A DNA stretch of 46,356 nucleotides, taken from CAG-1000 sp964545285. GTDB lineage: Bacteria; Bacillota_I; Bacilli_A; RF39; UBA660. The first letter of the stretch is position 1, and each line of letters opens with the position of its first letter. Below are positions 22,869-31,566 of the stretch, in pieces. The stretch spans positions 1 through 46,356 of the forward strand of contig CAZJEW010000004.1 in assembly GCA_964545285.1 (NCBI GenBank), read 5' to 3'. The notes beneath the pieces were generated by a model that was not told where the DNA came from, searched no databases, and saw only the letters and a list, made by a program, of their open reading frames with translations. The position numbers and the translations under genes were made by a program.

Positions 22869-25031
22869 TTAATTACTAGTACTAATTATATATGGTGTTG
22901 TATTGGTTCCATCTCCTGTTGATGTAGTGGTACTACTAGCAAGAGAAATTGAAGGAAAAACATTAAAGCTTCCACTAACACCATCGATATAGAAAAAGCC
23001 ATATGAATAAATAAGCCATGCATAAACAGAAGTAGAATACCAAACAGATGGACTCATTGTCCAATAATAACTATTCGTATATAAATAAAATGTTGAATTT
23101 ATATAACTAAAATTTCCACCTGCATATGCTGCCTCATCCGCTGTTATTAATCCTACTGGATATGTTAATGCATTATTTCCATATCCTAAAGTTCCTCCTG
23201 AAGCTACACTTAATGTGAACTTATCATTATTTTGCGAACATTTATATTGTGGAGTTGCAATTGTATTTAGTCTTGATGAAGTTGAGTAAATTGTACGATT
23301 TGCTCCATATCCTAAATTATATGTTGTATCTGTTATACTTCTATCATTACAATATGGTGTATTAGCTATTAAATTTGTTATATTTGTTCCTTGATTATTT
23401 ATATTTGTTTGATACCATATATCTACTGCTGTTTTTATTGTACTGTTTGTTACATTTTCATGTGCACTATTGTACGATACTGTTCCATATGTTCTAGTCG
23501 TAACATTAGCATATGTTGAACTATTCCAACTTTTTATTATATATAATGTTGAGCATGTTCCTGATGAGCTTGTATTTCTACATGTATACTGATAACTATC
23601 TGCTACTGGACATGTTGTCGAAGTACATATCGTACTTGAATTCCATCTTCCACTTATTGTATTTCCACTTAATGTATATTTATTTGTACTTGAATCATAT
23701 GTATAACTACTTCCATAATAATAAGTAATTGCTGATCCAATAAATTGCGAAGATTGTGTTGAAGATTCAGCATCTGTATCTCCATACATATAACCGACAT
23801 AGGCATTATCAGTAAAGCTCGAATTAAATGATGTACTAGTAAGTGATGTTGGTTTTACTGCCGTTACAGAACATGTATTGTCTGTTGGTGTTCCCCAATA
23901 GAATAGTTTTACACTTCCATCTTCATTTGTTCTTATTATTTTCCAACAAAATCCTCCAAATATTACATAGTTATTTGTTACTGCTCCTCTATAATAATAT
24001 ACTCTTGTTCCATTCTCTGTTTTTAAAGTATCTGTTGTATAATACAATCCTTTTCCGTTTATATCACTACTTATGTTTGAAAAATCAATTCCTGTGCTTG
24101 CTGTTACATATGGACTAGCCACATTATCTGCATATGCTGTGTTATCAGTTAAAATCATATTTGTAAGTGTTGAAGTTTTAGATGTTAGTGTATTTATATT
24201 ACTACTCCCTAATTCTATTTGCACTAAAACTACACTATTATCTTTATTTGCTGTAATAGTTTTGTTTGATACACTTGTTTCTTCTCCACTTAATAGTGAT
24301 ATTGAATCTGTTGCTATTGTCGTGTTTCCTGAATCCTTTACTAATATTTCATGACTTCCTACTTCTATTCCTTCTATCGTAAAGTTTCCTTTAGAGTCTG
24401 TTGTTGTTGTTCTTACATTTGAATGTATTTCTATTGTTGCATTTGCTACTGGTGCTGAACTTGAATCTATTACTTTTCCTTTTAATGTAAATGATTGTAA
24501 TGAACTATTTATATTTATTACTCCATTAAATGCTTTACTTTGATTATAATTTTGAGCTGATGATGTTTCTATGAATGTAAATGTTATTGTATATTCTTGA
24601 GTATAATTTGATTCTATTCCTATATTTCCTTTTATTGAACCTACTGATGTTGCCACAGGTATTGTTGATAATCCCTCACATGTACCTGTTACTACATTAT
24701 TTAGTTTTTGTACACATGTTGCACTCATAATAAGTTCATCATTTATAAATGTATTTGTTATACTTGCCCAGTCTATACTATAATATGCTTCTAATGTTCC
24801 TGTATTTTTAACTGTAAATGTTTTCGTTGTTGTCCATCCTGGATATATTTCATTTACATTTATTACATTTCCATCTGTATAAAGTATATTTAATGTTCCT
24901 GTTGATGTTAATATATCATTTGCATTTCCTTCTACTGATGAAGTTACTGTAAAATATGCATATGTAAATCCTATACTTGCTAAAAATATAAATGCTATTA
25001 ATATCCCAAATATTAGTTTCTTATTTTTCAT
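22869..25031 (-). CDS. Large surface protein: SipW-type signal, TasA-like domain, C-type-lectin-like C-terminus
   Basis: The start is the ATG at 25031, after AGGAG; an in-frame GTG at 25037 is too close to it. The 720-residue protein begins with a SipW-dependent type signal (long hydrophobic core, then TYAYFTVTSSVEGN). A TasA/camelysin-like beta domain (~30-180; GWTTTKTFTVKNTGT) follows, then a carboxypeptidase-regulatory-like Ig domain (~182-255; GKVIDSSSAPVANATIEI, DSKGNFTIEG). The region from ~330 to 720 ends in a fold like DUF6273/formylglycine-enzyme lectins: LITADEAAYAGG, YWTMSPS, then a Tyr/Phe/Ser-rich block and PSISLAS. It is exported and probably part of the cell surface or a fibre. 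The block near the C-terminus resembles a diversified ligand-binding site. Confidence 0.8.
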   Translation of the reverse strand: MKNKKLIFGILIAFIFLASIGFTYAYFTVTSSVEGNANDILTSTGTLNILYTDGNVINVNEIYPGWTTTKTFTVKNTGTLEAYYSIDWASITNTFINDELIMSATCVQKLNNVVTGTCEGLSTIPVATSVGSIKGNIGIESNYTQEYTITFTFIETSSAQNYNQSKAFNGVININSSLQSFTLKGKVIDSSSAPVANATIEIHSNVRTTTTDSKGNFTIEGIEVGSHEILVKDSGNTTIATDSISLLSGEETSVSNKTITANKDNSVVLVQIELGSSNINTLTSKTSTLTNMILTDNTAYADNVASPYVTASTGIDFSNISSDINGKGLYYTTDTLKTENGTRVYYYRGAVTNNYVIFGGFCWKIIRTNEDGSVKLFYWGTPTDNTCSVTAVKPTSLTSTSFNSSFTDNAYVGYMYGDTDAESSTQSSQFIGSAITYYYGSSYTYDSSTNKYTLSGNTISGRWNSSTICTSTTCPVADSYQYTCRNTSSSGTCSTLYIIKSWNSSTYANVTTRTYGTVSYNSAHENVTNSTIKTAVDIWYQTNINNQGTNITNLIANTPYCNDRSITDTTYNLGYGANRTIYSTSSRLNTIATPQYKCSQNNDKFTLSVASGGTLGYGNNALTYPVGLITADEAAYAGGNFSYINSTFYLYTNSYYWTMSPSVWYSTSVYAWLIYSYGFFYIDGVSGSFNVFPSISLASSTTTSTGDGTNTTPYIISTSN
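22935..23061 (-). other. Candidate variable region in the lectin-like C-terminus
   Basis: Here about 42 codons after WTMSP run almost entirely as NNT/NNC (TCT, GTT, TAT, GGC, TTC, ATC, GAT, AGC), while the rest of the gene favours A in the third position. A template rich in AAC/AAT codons mutated at its adenines would leave this pattern. No reverse transcriptase or template repeat is in the window, so the assignment is a hypothesis. Confidence 0.35.
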
Positions 25032-25055
25032 ATACACTCCTATATTTATATTTAA

Positions 25056-25083
25056 ATTATATTATGTTTTATTTTATTTACAA
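25056..25083 (-). promoter_or_regulatory. Promoter of the SipW-type surface protein gene
   Basis: TTGTAA (25083-25078), 16-base spacer, TATAAT (25061-25056). Confidence 0.65.
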
Positions 25084-25112
25084 GTTTTATCGTATAAAAA
25101 AGAAAACAATAA

Positions 25113-26393
25113 TTATCTTGAAACATGCATAACATTATTTTCAAATTCAGAATCATAATATACTCTTAAATTTTGGTGATCAACATATCCAACATAACCA
25201 TTAAAACTTCTAATTTTTCTTTCTTTTCTTTCTAAACTTAGTAAGTTGTTAGCTATTACATATTCTTCTCTACTTTCAACATTTATTAAGTCTGATTCAC
25301 TCAATAATTTTACTTTTCTAAGCTTTCTTTTATTTTTTTCAGTTATTATTTCTAAATATATATATTCTTTTACACCTTTTATTTCTTTTTTAGTACCAAC
25401 TATAGTAAAAGATGTAAGGTTATTCCTTGTATAATTTTTAGTTTTCTTATATTTAAACCTTTCTAATAAATTGTTATCTATTACAGTTTGTAAAGAAATA
25501 CTTTGAGGAATTGCAATTAATTGAATACTTTCATCTTCAAGACATACTATATACCTTTTAAAACCATCTACGATTCCATTTTCAACATAACTATATTTTC
25601 TTCCATTATTTGTAATTGCTTCTACCATATCAATACTAATATCTCTTTTATCACAAATAACTTCCATATTTTTTGACATCTCTTCTGGATCAAACTTTCT
25701 AACAGGATATTTTGTTTCCTCGGCTTCTGCTGATAAATCATGATGTTTATTTCCATAGAAATCATCCTTCATGCCAAAATGCTTAAATTCACATTTACCA
25801 TTAACTTTTCCATTACTATCCCAAGTTAAATCAATCCCTCTGTAAACACCATCCAACTTAACGACATTCCATGCATGATGGCCTTTTCTATTTTGATATT
25901 CACATTCTATACCTATTCTATCCATTGCTTCTTTAAATATCATTCCATATCCAGCACATACACTTTTACGATATAATAATCCCATCAAATTACGTGATAC
26001 GTCTCTACCATTTTCATATTCATTTTCAGAATTATGCTCATAATCAATATATTCACATAATTGTTTATAAACATACATACACTTTTGGGTTTCACTCCAA
26101 GAAAAATCTATTCCACTTTCTATTTTTTTGAATATTTTAATTATTTTATATAACTCAAAAGTAGAATAATACGTTCTTTCTTGATATTCTATATCATTAT
26201 ATTTACTTTTTTTATCTGGATCCAGGCCACCTAATACGCTCAAAACAATTGAAATATCTAACTGTTTTAATAATTCAGGATTTAAACCTCTTGTATTTCT
26301 CATTAGGAGTAATACCCTATCTTTTTTAGCTGCTTCATTTAATGCTTTAACATCGTCTGAAGTCAATGAATTTTTAAGAGTATATTTAATCAT
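25113..26393 (-). CDS. Transglutaminase-like protein
   Basis: The start is the ATG at 26393, preceded by AAGGAGAG; an in-frame ATG at 26423 has no site. The 426-residue protein has a transglutaminase/protease core with the Cys-His-Asp triad: C146 in SVCAGYGMIFKEA, H173 in GHHAWNVV, D188 in GIDLTWDSNG. The C-terminal ~200 residues are beta-rich and unrecognised. No signal peptide is visible, so it may act in the cytosol. The family includes proteases and crosslinking enzymes; which this is cannot be read from the sequence. The start overlaps the upstream leucine-rich gene by 8 bases, so the two are co-translated. Confidence 0.82.
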   Translation of the reverse strand: MIKYTLKNSLTSDDVKALNEAAKKDRVLLLMRNTRGLNPELLKQLDISIVLSVLGGLDPDKKSKYNDIEYQERTYYSTFELYKIIKIFKKIESGIDFSWSETQKCMYVYKQLCEYIDYEHNSENEYENGRDVSRNLMGLLYRKSVCAGYGMIFKEAMDRIGIECEYQNRKGHHAWNVVKLDGVYRGIDLTWDSNGKVNGKCEFKHFGMKDDFYGNKHHDLSAEAEETKYPVRKFDPEEMSKNMEVICDKRDISIDMVEAITNNGRKYSYVENGIVDGFKRYIVCLEDESIQLIAIPQSISLQTVIDNNLLERFKYKKTKNYTRNNLTSFTIVGTKKEIKGVKEYIYLEIITEKNKRKLRKVKLLSESDLINVESREEYVIANNLLSLERKERKIRSFNGYVGYVDHQNLRVYYDSEFENNVMHVSR

Positions 26394-26994
26394 TATTACT
26401 CTCCTTATATTCAAATTCTCCATTATCCTCTTTGATAGTAACTTTATAATTTAAATTATTATATATATCTTTATTACTTTTATAATCACTTTCGCTTATT
26501 ATTAATTCATCAATTGTTAATGAATATAAAATATCAATATTAAATTTACTATTAAATAAATCTAACGTATTAATCTTATTATTATTATAAAAATATTCCA
26601 TATCAAATACCTTTAAATATTTTAAATCATTTAAATATTTGAAAGGAAAATTATTTGTATTATTTAATACTAAATTATCAACACTAATACTCTTAAAACA
26701 ATTACACGTTCCTTCAAAATCACAATTTATAAATGATAAATATTCTAAATTATTTAAATTATTAATAATATTTATTTCATCATTTGTAATATTACAACCA
26801 ACAATAGATAATTTTTTTAAATTTAAAAAATAATTTAATTCATTAAAATTAGTGTTGAGTATCTGGTCATCTATTCCAAATTTAGAAATATTTAAAGATT
26901 CTATTTTAAATAAATCTTCATTTTTTATTTCATCAATATTTTTATTGCATACTATTTCTAATGTATCAATAATACTATCAGTTACAATTTTCAT
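26386..26994 (-). CDS. Leucine-rich repeat protein paired with the transglutaminase
   Basis: The 202-residue protein has degenerate leucine-rich repeats (about residues 45-170): regular L/I-x-x-L-x-I/L patterns such as LNLKKLSIVGCNIT and LNNLEYLSFINCDFEG. No signal peptide. LRR modules bind proteins; overlap with the transglutaminase gene suggests they act together, perhaps as binding and catalytic parts of what elsewhere may be one polypeptide. The ATG at 26994 has GGTGAT upstream. Confidence 0.6.
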   Translation of the reverse strand: MKIVTDSIIDTLEIVCNKNIDEIKNEDLFKIESLNISKFGIDDQILNTNFNELNYFLNLKKLSIVGCNITNDEINIINNLNNLEYLSFINCDFEGTCNCFKSISVDNLVLNNTNNFPFKYLNDLKYLKVFDMEYFYNNNKINTLDLFNSKFNIDILYSLTIDELIISESDYKSNKDIYNNLNYKVTIKEDNGEFEYKESNND

Positions 26995-27023
26995 AATATC
27001 ACCAACAATATTTTATCATTTTT

Positions 27024-27029
27024 ATTATA
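27024..27029 (-). promoter_or_regulatory. -10 box directly behind a terminator T run
   Basis: A perfect TATAAT lies one base past the T run of the terminator of the InlB-repeat gene and would serve the LRR/transglutaminase pair. No good -35 box is seen. Confidence 0.4.
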
Positions 27030-27030
27030 T

Positions 27031-27055
27031 AAAAAAAAGTGTTATAAACACTTTT
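27031..27055 (-). terminator. Terminator after the InlB-repeat protein gene
   Basis: Stem AAAAGTGTT/AACACTTTT, 3-base loop, T run on the minus strand. Confidence 0.85.
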
Positions 27056-27060
27056 TAATA

Positions 27061-28452
27061 TTATCCTGATATACCAGTTACATATTGAATCGGTTCAACC
27101 CATTCAGCATTTAACTCAACACGGCTATCTTCAGGTGGCGTATAATCTTCTGGGACTTCTACTTGTTCCCCAAAAGTATCACTTTCAGGAACAGTATCTT
27201 CCGTTGTCCAACCATCAAGAACTTTTTCTATTTCTTCAACATTATCACCAACTAAAGGTGTATACCCTTCAGCAGCTTTCGCCTCAACATCTGATATCTT
27301 AATTTGATCATCTCTTATATCTTCTGTTTCATCTTCAACTACTTCTTTACTTGTAGTAGTTTCTTCTTCTACAGGTAAATAATATATTGGAGCAGTTAAA
27401 TCTAAATCATCTTCATCAGGAAGATCATAATCTCCTAATTCTTCTTCAGTAATACCTACTTCATCAACTACTTCACCTTCAGACACATAAACAATAGTTG
27501 TTGTACCACAAACTGGATATAAAGTTAAATCTCCAGTTAATACTACTGTTTCACCACCAGTATAACTTATACTTTTACTATTTTCAGTTGTCGTCCATCC
27601 TAGATGATTTCCACCTAATGTACAAAAAGAATTATTAATATTTGTTATTGTGACACTAGCATCAGTATATGTAATAGTTTCTCCTAAAACTTTTTCTCCA
27701 GTATCATTTATAACGGAATACTCAAATTCAGTAACAAATTTTGCATATAAATTAATTTCTTTATCAGAATTTGCTAAATCAATTATGCTAGGTGTTATAT
27801 TTGTAATTCTATTAGTATACGTTGAATCAGTATACCATCCAGCAAATATATGTTGATCACTTGAAGATAGATTACTTAATTCAATATCGCCATCATTAAC
27901 GTTATAGCTGGACGGATTAGAATTATTTATATCATTTGATTCTACATTATATATAATTGTATACTCATCTATTTCACAATTTGCAACAATCTCAGTTTTA
28001 GAATTAATAGATGTATTAAAATCAAATTCATTATCTAATACATAATACTCACAAGAATCATATCCTTCTGGAACAAATGGAGAAACCTTTTCACCTTCAG
28101 TTACTTCTACTTTATGAGTATTCATATTATCATTATAATAGAATGTAACTAAATACTTCTTCTTTTCTTCAGTTTTAGTTGTCGTTTTTACAACTGTTGT
28201 AGTTACTGATTTTTCTTCTTCCTCAAGATTTACAACTTCATCTTCTATTATTTCATTATCTTTAGAAGTTGGTTCTTGAATTTCATCCCCAGGTTCTTCG
28301 CTTTCTGCTTCTTTTTGACATCCAACAAGAAGACCAATTATTATTCCAATAATTACAAGTACTGCTATAGCAACAAAAACTATAACTCTTTTGTCATCAT
28401 CTTCTTCAATAAATTTTTCATCTGTTGGAGGTTTTTTATTTTTTTCTTTCAT
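27061..28452 (-). CDS. Membrane-anchored InlB-repeat surface protein
   Basis: The start is the ATG at 28452 with AGGAGGG upstream; an in-frame frame extends to 28524 but overlaps the promoter. The 463-residue protein has a charged cytoplasmic N-terminus (~25 residues), one membrane helix (~26-44), an acidic Glu/Thr/Lys linker, then beta-grasp repeats of the InlB B-repeat/Flg_new type (HIFAGWYTDSTYT, HLGWTTTENSKS, VLDGWTTE, each closing near LYAKF or LNAEW) and a Glu/Asp-rich linker between them. A Cys follows the helix, but the long N-terminus does not fit a lipoprotein signal. Probably an adhesin or wall-binding protein. Confidence 0.75.
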   Translation of the reverse strand: MKEKNKKPPTDEKFIEEDDDKRVIVFVAIAVLVIIGIIIGLLVGCQKEAESEEPGDEIQEPTSKDNEIIEDEVVNLEEEEKSVTTTVVKTTTKTEEKKKYLVTFYYNDNMNTHKVEVTEGEKVSPFVPEGYDSCEYYVLDNEFDFNTSINSKTEIVANCEIDEYTIIYNVESNDINNSNPSSYNVNDGDIELSNLSSSDQHIFAGWYTDSTYTNRITNITPSIIDLANSDKEINLYAKFVTEFEYSVINDTGEKVLGETITYTDASVTITNINNSFCTLGGNHLGWTTTENSKSISYTGGETVVLTGDLTLYPVCGTTTIVYVSEGEVVDEVGITEEELGDYDLPDEDDLDLTAPIYYLPVEEETTTSKEVVEDETEDIRDDQIKISDVEAKAAEGYTPLVGDNVEEIEKVLDGWTTEDTVPESDTFGEQVEVPEDYTPPEDSRVELNAEWVEPIQYVTGISG

Positions 28453-28495
28453 AAACCCTCCTAGATAGACATCACTATTATCTATCAATAAAATA

Positions 28496-28524
28496 ATTAT
28501 AAAATAACAATTAAAATAATGCAA
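28496..28524 (-). promoter_or_regulatory. Promoter of the InlB-repeat protein gene
   Basis: TTGCAT (28524-28519), 17-base spacer, TATAAT (28501-28496), shortly after the ftsZ terminator. Confidence 0.8.
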
Positions 28525-28558
28525 TATTTAATGTAAATACAATGTAAATTTTTTGTAA

Positions 28559-28582
28559 TAAAAAAAGAAACTCTCGTTTCTT
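28559..28582 (-). terminator. Terminator after ftsZ
   Basis: Stem AAGAAAC/GTTTCTT, 4-base loop, then a T run on the minus strand. It overlaps the ftsZ stop codon. Confidence 0.85.
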
Positions 28583-29651
28583 AAAAATCTCTATTTCTTA
28601 AAAATGCAGGCATTTCTAATTCTTCTTCTTCACCACTATCAATTGGTTCTTGTGGTAATGTCTTTTTTTCACCTTCGATTGATCTATATAATGGTTCAGT
28701 AGAATCCTCAAATCCAGTAGCTATAACAGTAACAACGATTTCATCTGTTAGTGCTTCATTAATAACCGCTCCAAATATAATATTTACATCTGTATTAGCA
28801 ACAGCCCTTACTACTTCAACAGCATCCTCTGTTTCAAATAATGTTAATGAATTTCCTCCAGTAACATTTACAATACAATCTGTTGCACCATTAATAGTAG
28901 TTTCTAATAATGGACTATTAACAGCCTGTTTAGCAGCTTCTACTGCTCTATTGTCTCCAAATCCTACTCCTATTCCAATAAGAGCATCTCCTCTATTTTC
29001 CATTACTGTTTTTACATCAGCAAAATCTAGGTTAACAAGTCCTGGAACACTAATCAAATCAGAAATACATTGAACTCCAAGTCTTAAAACGTTATCAACT
29101 TCTTTAAATGCATCATTTAATGGTGTAGATCTATCTATTAAATCTTTTAATCTATCATTTGGTATTACTACAATAGTATCAACATGCTTTCTTAAATCAT
29201 CAAGTCCAACTAAAGCATAATCCATTCTTTTCTTACCTTCAAACTTAAAAGGCTTAGTAACAATAGCAACTGTTAAGCATCCTAATTTTTGAGCAATTTC
29301 AGCAACAACAGGAGCAGCTCCAGTACCAGTACCTCCACCAAGTCCACAAGTAACAAATACCATATCAGCGCCTCTTAAAGCATCTTCTATTTCTTCTTGG
29401 CTTTCAAGAGCAGCTTCTCTACCTACATCTGGTTTTGTTCCAGCACCTCTTCCTTTAGTAATTGACTTACCAATTTGTAATTTTTTATTAGCCCTCGATA
29501 CATTTAAAACTTGTAAATCAGTATTAGCAACAATGAAATCTACACCTCTAAGTCCAGAATCTATCATCCTATTAACTGCATTACATCCACCACCACCAAT
29601 ACCAATTACTTTAATATCAGCAATTTGATCCATTTCTAATTTATTATTCAT
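28581..29651 (-). CDS. ftsZ: Cell division protein FtsZ
   Basis: FtsZ (356 residues) is the tubulin-like GTPase that forms the division ring. Visible: GIGGGGCNAVNRM, the signature GGGTGTGAAPVVAEIA, the T7-loop region (LVNLDFADV) and the C-terminal peptide EMPAFLRNR that binds FtsA and other tethers. The linker before that peptide is short (about 30 acidic residues), which accounts for the length. The ATG at 29651 follows AAGGAGTGA, 11 bases after ftsA. Confidence 0.98.
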   Translation of the reverse strand: MNNKLEMDQIADIKVIGIGGGGCNAVNRMIDSGLRGVDFIVANTDLQVLNVSRANKKLQIGKSITKGRGAGTKPDVGREAALESQEEIEDALRGADMVFVTCGLGGGTGTGAAPVVAEIAQKLGCLTVAIVTKPFKFEGKKRMDYALVGLDDLRKHVDTIVVIPNDRLKDLIDRSTPLNDAFKEVDNVLRLGVQCISDLISVPGLVNLDFADVKTVMENRGDALIGIGVGFGDNRAVEAAKQAVNSPLLETTINGATDCIVNVTGGNSLTLFETEDAVEVVRAVANTDVNIIFGAVINEALTDEIVVTVIATGFEDSTEPLYRSIEGEKKTLPQEPIDSGEEEELEMPAFLRNRDF

Positions 29652-29662
29652 ATATTCACTCC

Positions 29663-30898
29663 TTAATTATTAAAAAAATATCCATATATTTTTCCAAGTA
29701 TAGTGTTATTACTTTTATTTTTAACGTTGGTGATTTCACCTTGCTTTCCCTCATCAACAGTACTAGCTACTTTATTTCTTAATTCTAGTTTTGAATGATA
29801 ATACTTTATTAATCCAAGAACACTAGAATACATATTGTGTCTACATCCTATTTCTTTAATTTTGTAGGTTGATGCATCTTTTCCAAATACTTCCTCAACT
29901 ACTAAATCAAAATCTTTTATCTCAGTAGTTCCCCCAGTTATTATTATATAACTAATTTCTTTCTTTGTTAAGAGATTAATTTGTTTTTTTGATAAATCAA
30001 GAACTTCTTTTATTCTTGAATAAATAATCTCACTTATCTCGTATTGATTTATTTTAATATTTTCATGAGTATTTGTCAATACTTCTTGACTCCAAGAAGT
30101 CGAAGCATTTCTTTTATGTGATAAAGCAAATTTTTCTTTTAAGTTAACAGAATCTTTTTTAGAAATATCATACATATAGCATATGTCTTTATCAATATTT
30201 CTAGCACCTATTTCAAGATTTTCAGTATCAGTAAGTATACCTTTAGTAATTATACTTACTTCTGTTTTGTCTTCCCCGATATTAATAATAGCTCCATTTT
30301 TTTTATCAAGTTCTGGTGTCCTAAATTCATAATAATCTGCTAAAGAACCGAAACATATATCCGTTACTTCAATTCCCATATTATCAAGAACTGAAAAAGT
30401 AGTATAAACATTTTTTTTAGGGACCAAAGAAACTATGGCTTTACAACCTAATTTAGCAGCTTTTTTATTAATAGGAGAACTCGTTTTAGTATTATCATCA
30501 AGCACAAAATACATTGGCATTATTGACACCATTTCCTTATTACTAGGAATCTTATTATAAACACATGCTTGCATTGATCTAATAATGTCATGAGATTCAA
30601 TTATTCCTTCTTCATTTGTTATTGTTGTATTTCCATCACATTCAATAAATTCCGAATAATATGATGGAACAGTTACTATAACCTTATCAATCTTAATATT
30701 TAAAACATCCTCGCATCTAGAAAATAGTTCTTTAAGTGATATTAATGTTTCTTCAGGATTAACAATTATTCCCTTTTTAACACCTTTCGATTTAGCAACA
30801 GATTTAGCAAGAATATGAACTTCATTCTTATAAACTTCACCAACAACTAATTTCATTGTTGAAGAACCAACATCTAAACTTGATATTATTTCCTTCAT
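29663..30898 (-). CDS. ftsA: Cell division protein FtsA
   Basis: FtsA (411 residues) is the actin-like membrane tether of FtsZ. It has SLDVGSSTMKLVVGE (phosphate 1), the SHS2 insertion, INIGEDKTEVSII (phosphate 2), IIITGGTTEIKDFD (adenosine motif) and a C-terminal amphipathic helix ILGKIYGYFFNN after a flexible linker. The ATG at 30898 has GGAGGC upstream. The ftsA-ftsZ order is standard, but murein genes and ftsQ/divIB are not directly upstream. Confidence 0.93.
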   Translation of the reverse strand: MKEIISSLDVGSSTMKLVVGEVYKNEVHILAKSVAKSKGVKKGIIVNPEETLISLKELFSRCEDVLNIKIDKVIVTVPSYYSEFIECDGNTTITNEEGIIESHDIIRSMQACVYNKIPSNKEMVSIMPMYFVLDDNTKTSSPINKKAAKLGCKAIVSLVPKKNVYTTFSVLDNMGIEVTDICFGSLADYYEFRTPELDKKNGAIINIGEDKTEVSIITKGILTDTENLEIGARNIDKDICYMYDISKKDSVNLKEKFALSHKRNASTSWSQEVLTNTHENIKINQYEISEIIYSRIKEVLDLSKKQINLLTKKEISYIIITGGTTEIKDFDLVVEEVFGKDASTYKIKEIGCRHNMYSSVLGLIKYYHSKLELRNKVASTVDEGKQGEITNVKNKSNNTILGKIYGYFFNN

Positions 30899-30951
30899 CT
30901 TGCCTCCTATAATATATTTATTATATCAAAAATCATTATAATTTTATAGTA

Positions 30952-31479
30952 TTACTTAACAATTTCTCTATAATAAAAATTTATATTAAAATTAAAATAG
31001 TCTTCATCGCTAGGATCAATCTCATTGTATTTAATCAATATATTAAGCATCTTTTTCTCTGAAGCATCAATAGAATCATTTTTATTAACAGACAATTTAA
31101 TATCGACTTTGTTTTTATCTACGTTAGTATCTATATTATTAATTATTATATCACCAATAGTAGCATCTATATTCCCAATATTATACATCTCAATATTAAA
31201 TGAATTTCCTTTAGTATAAATATTTAAATCGTTTATTTTAATACTAACAGTATTAGTATCATTATCAATTTTAATGGTTGATGTAGTATTATAATCAATT
31301 GTTGGATTTAATAATTTAATATCATAATAATTATTTCTTACATCAGTAGTTCCTTTATACTTTAAATTTATTTCTAAAAATGTAATAGTAACAATAAATA
31401 CAAAAACAATAAATATTATTGCAACAATAGAATACTTAATTTCATTGTCATGCTTTTTAATCTTTGATTTTATATTCAT
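30952..31479 (-). CDS. Membrane-anchored beta-domain protein upstream of ftsA
   Basis: I prefer the ATG at 31479 (175 residues), because the ATG at 31512 lies upstream of a TATAAT box at 31503-31498. It has a lysine-rich cytoplasmic start, one membrane helix (~18-40) and an external domain with alternating strands (NSFNIEMYNIGNIDATIGDIIINNID, shortened here; VDIKLSV; LNILIKYNEI). That strand pattern resembles the TasA/camelysin domain in the surface protein at 22869-25031. It is where ftsQ/divIB often sits before ftsA, but there is no POTRA motif. Function unknown; co-expression with ftsA (53 bases away) is likely. Confidence 0.6.
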   Translation of the reverse strand: MNIKSKIKKHDNEIKYSIVAIIFIVFVFIVTITFLEINLKYKGTTDVRNNYYDIKLLNPTIDYNTTSTIKIDNDTNTVSIKINDLNIYTKGNSFNIEMYNIGNIDATIGDIIINNIDTNVDKNKVDIKLSVNKNDSIDASEKKMLNILIKYNEIDPSDEDYFNFNINFYYREIVK

Positions 31480-31566
31480 ATCACATATACCATCCCAATT
31501 ATAATATATCATAAAACGTATTAAATTGCATTAATTATAACTAAAAATAATAAAAGAAATTATTAA

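Noticed and set aside
23513..24354. Three plus-strand open frames opposite the SipW-type surface protein
   Set aside because: No ribosome sites; composition follows from the complementary Thr/Ser/Asn codons.
27061..28452. Lipoprotein call for the InlB-repeat protein from the VGC after its helix
   Set aside because: The helix begins after about 25 charged residues, which does not fit a signal peptidase II signal.
30952..31479. FtsQ/DivIB upstream of ftsA
   Set aside because: Too short and no POTRA-like strand-helix-helix-strand pattern; it looks like a TasA-type beta domain.
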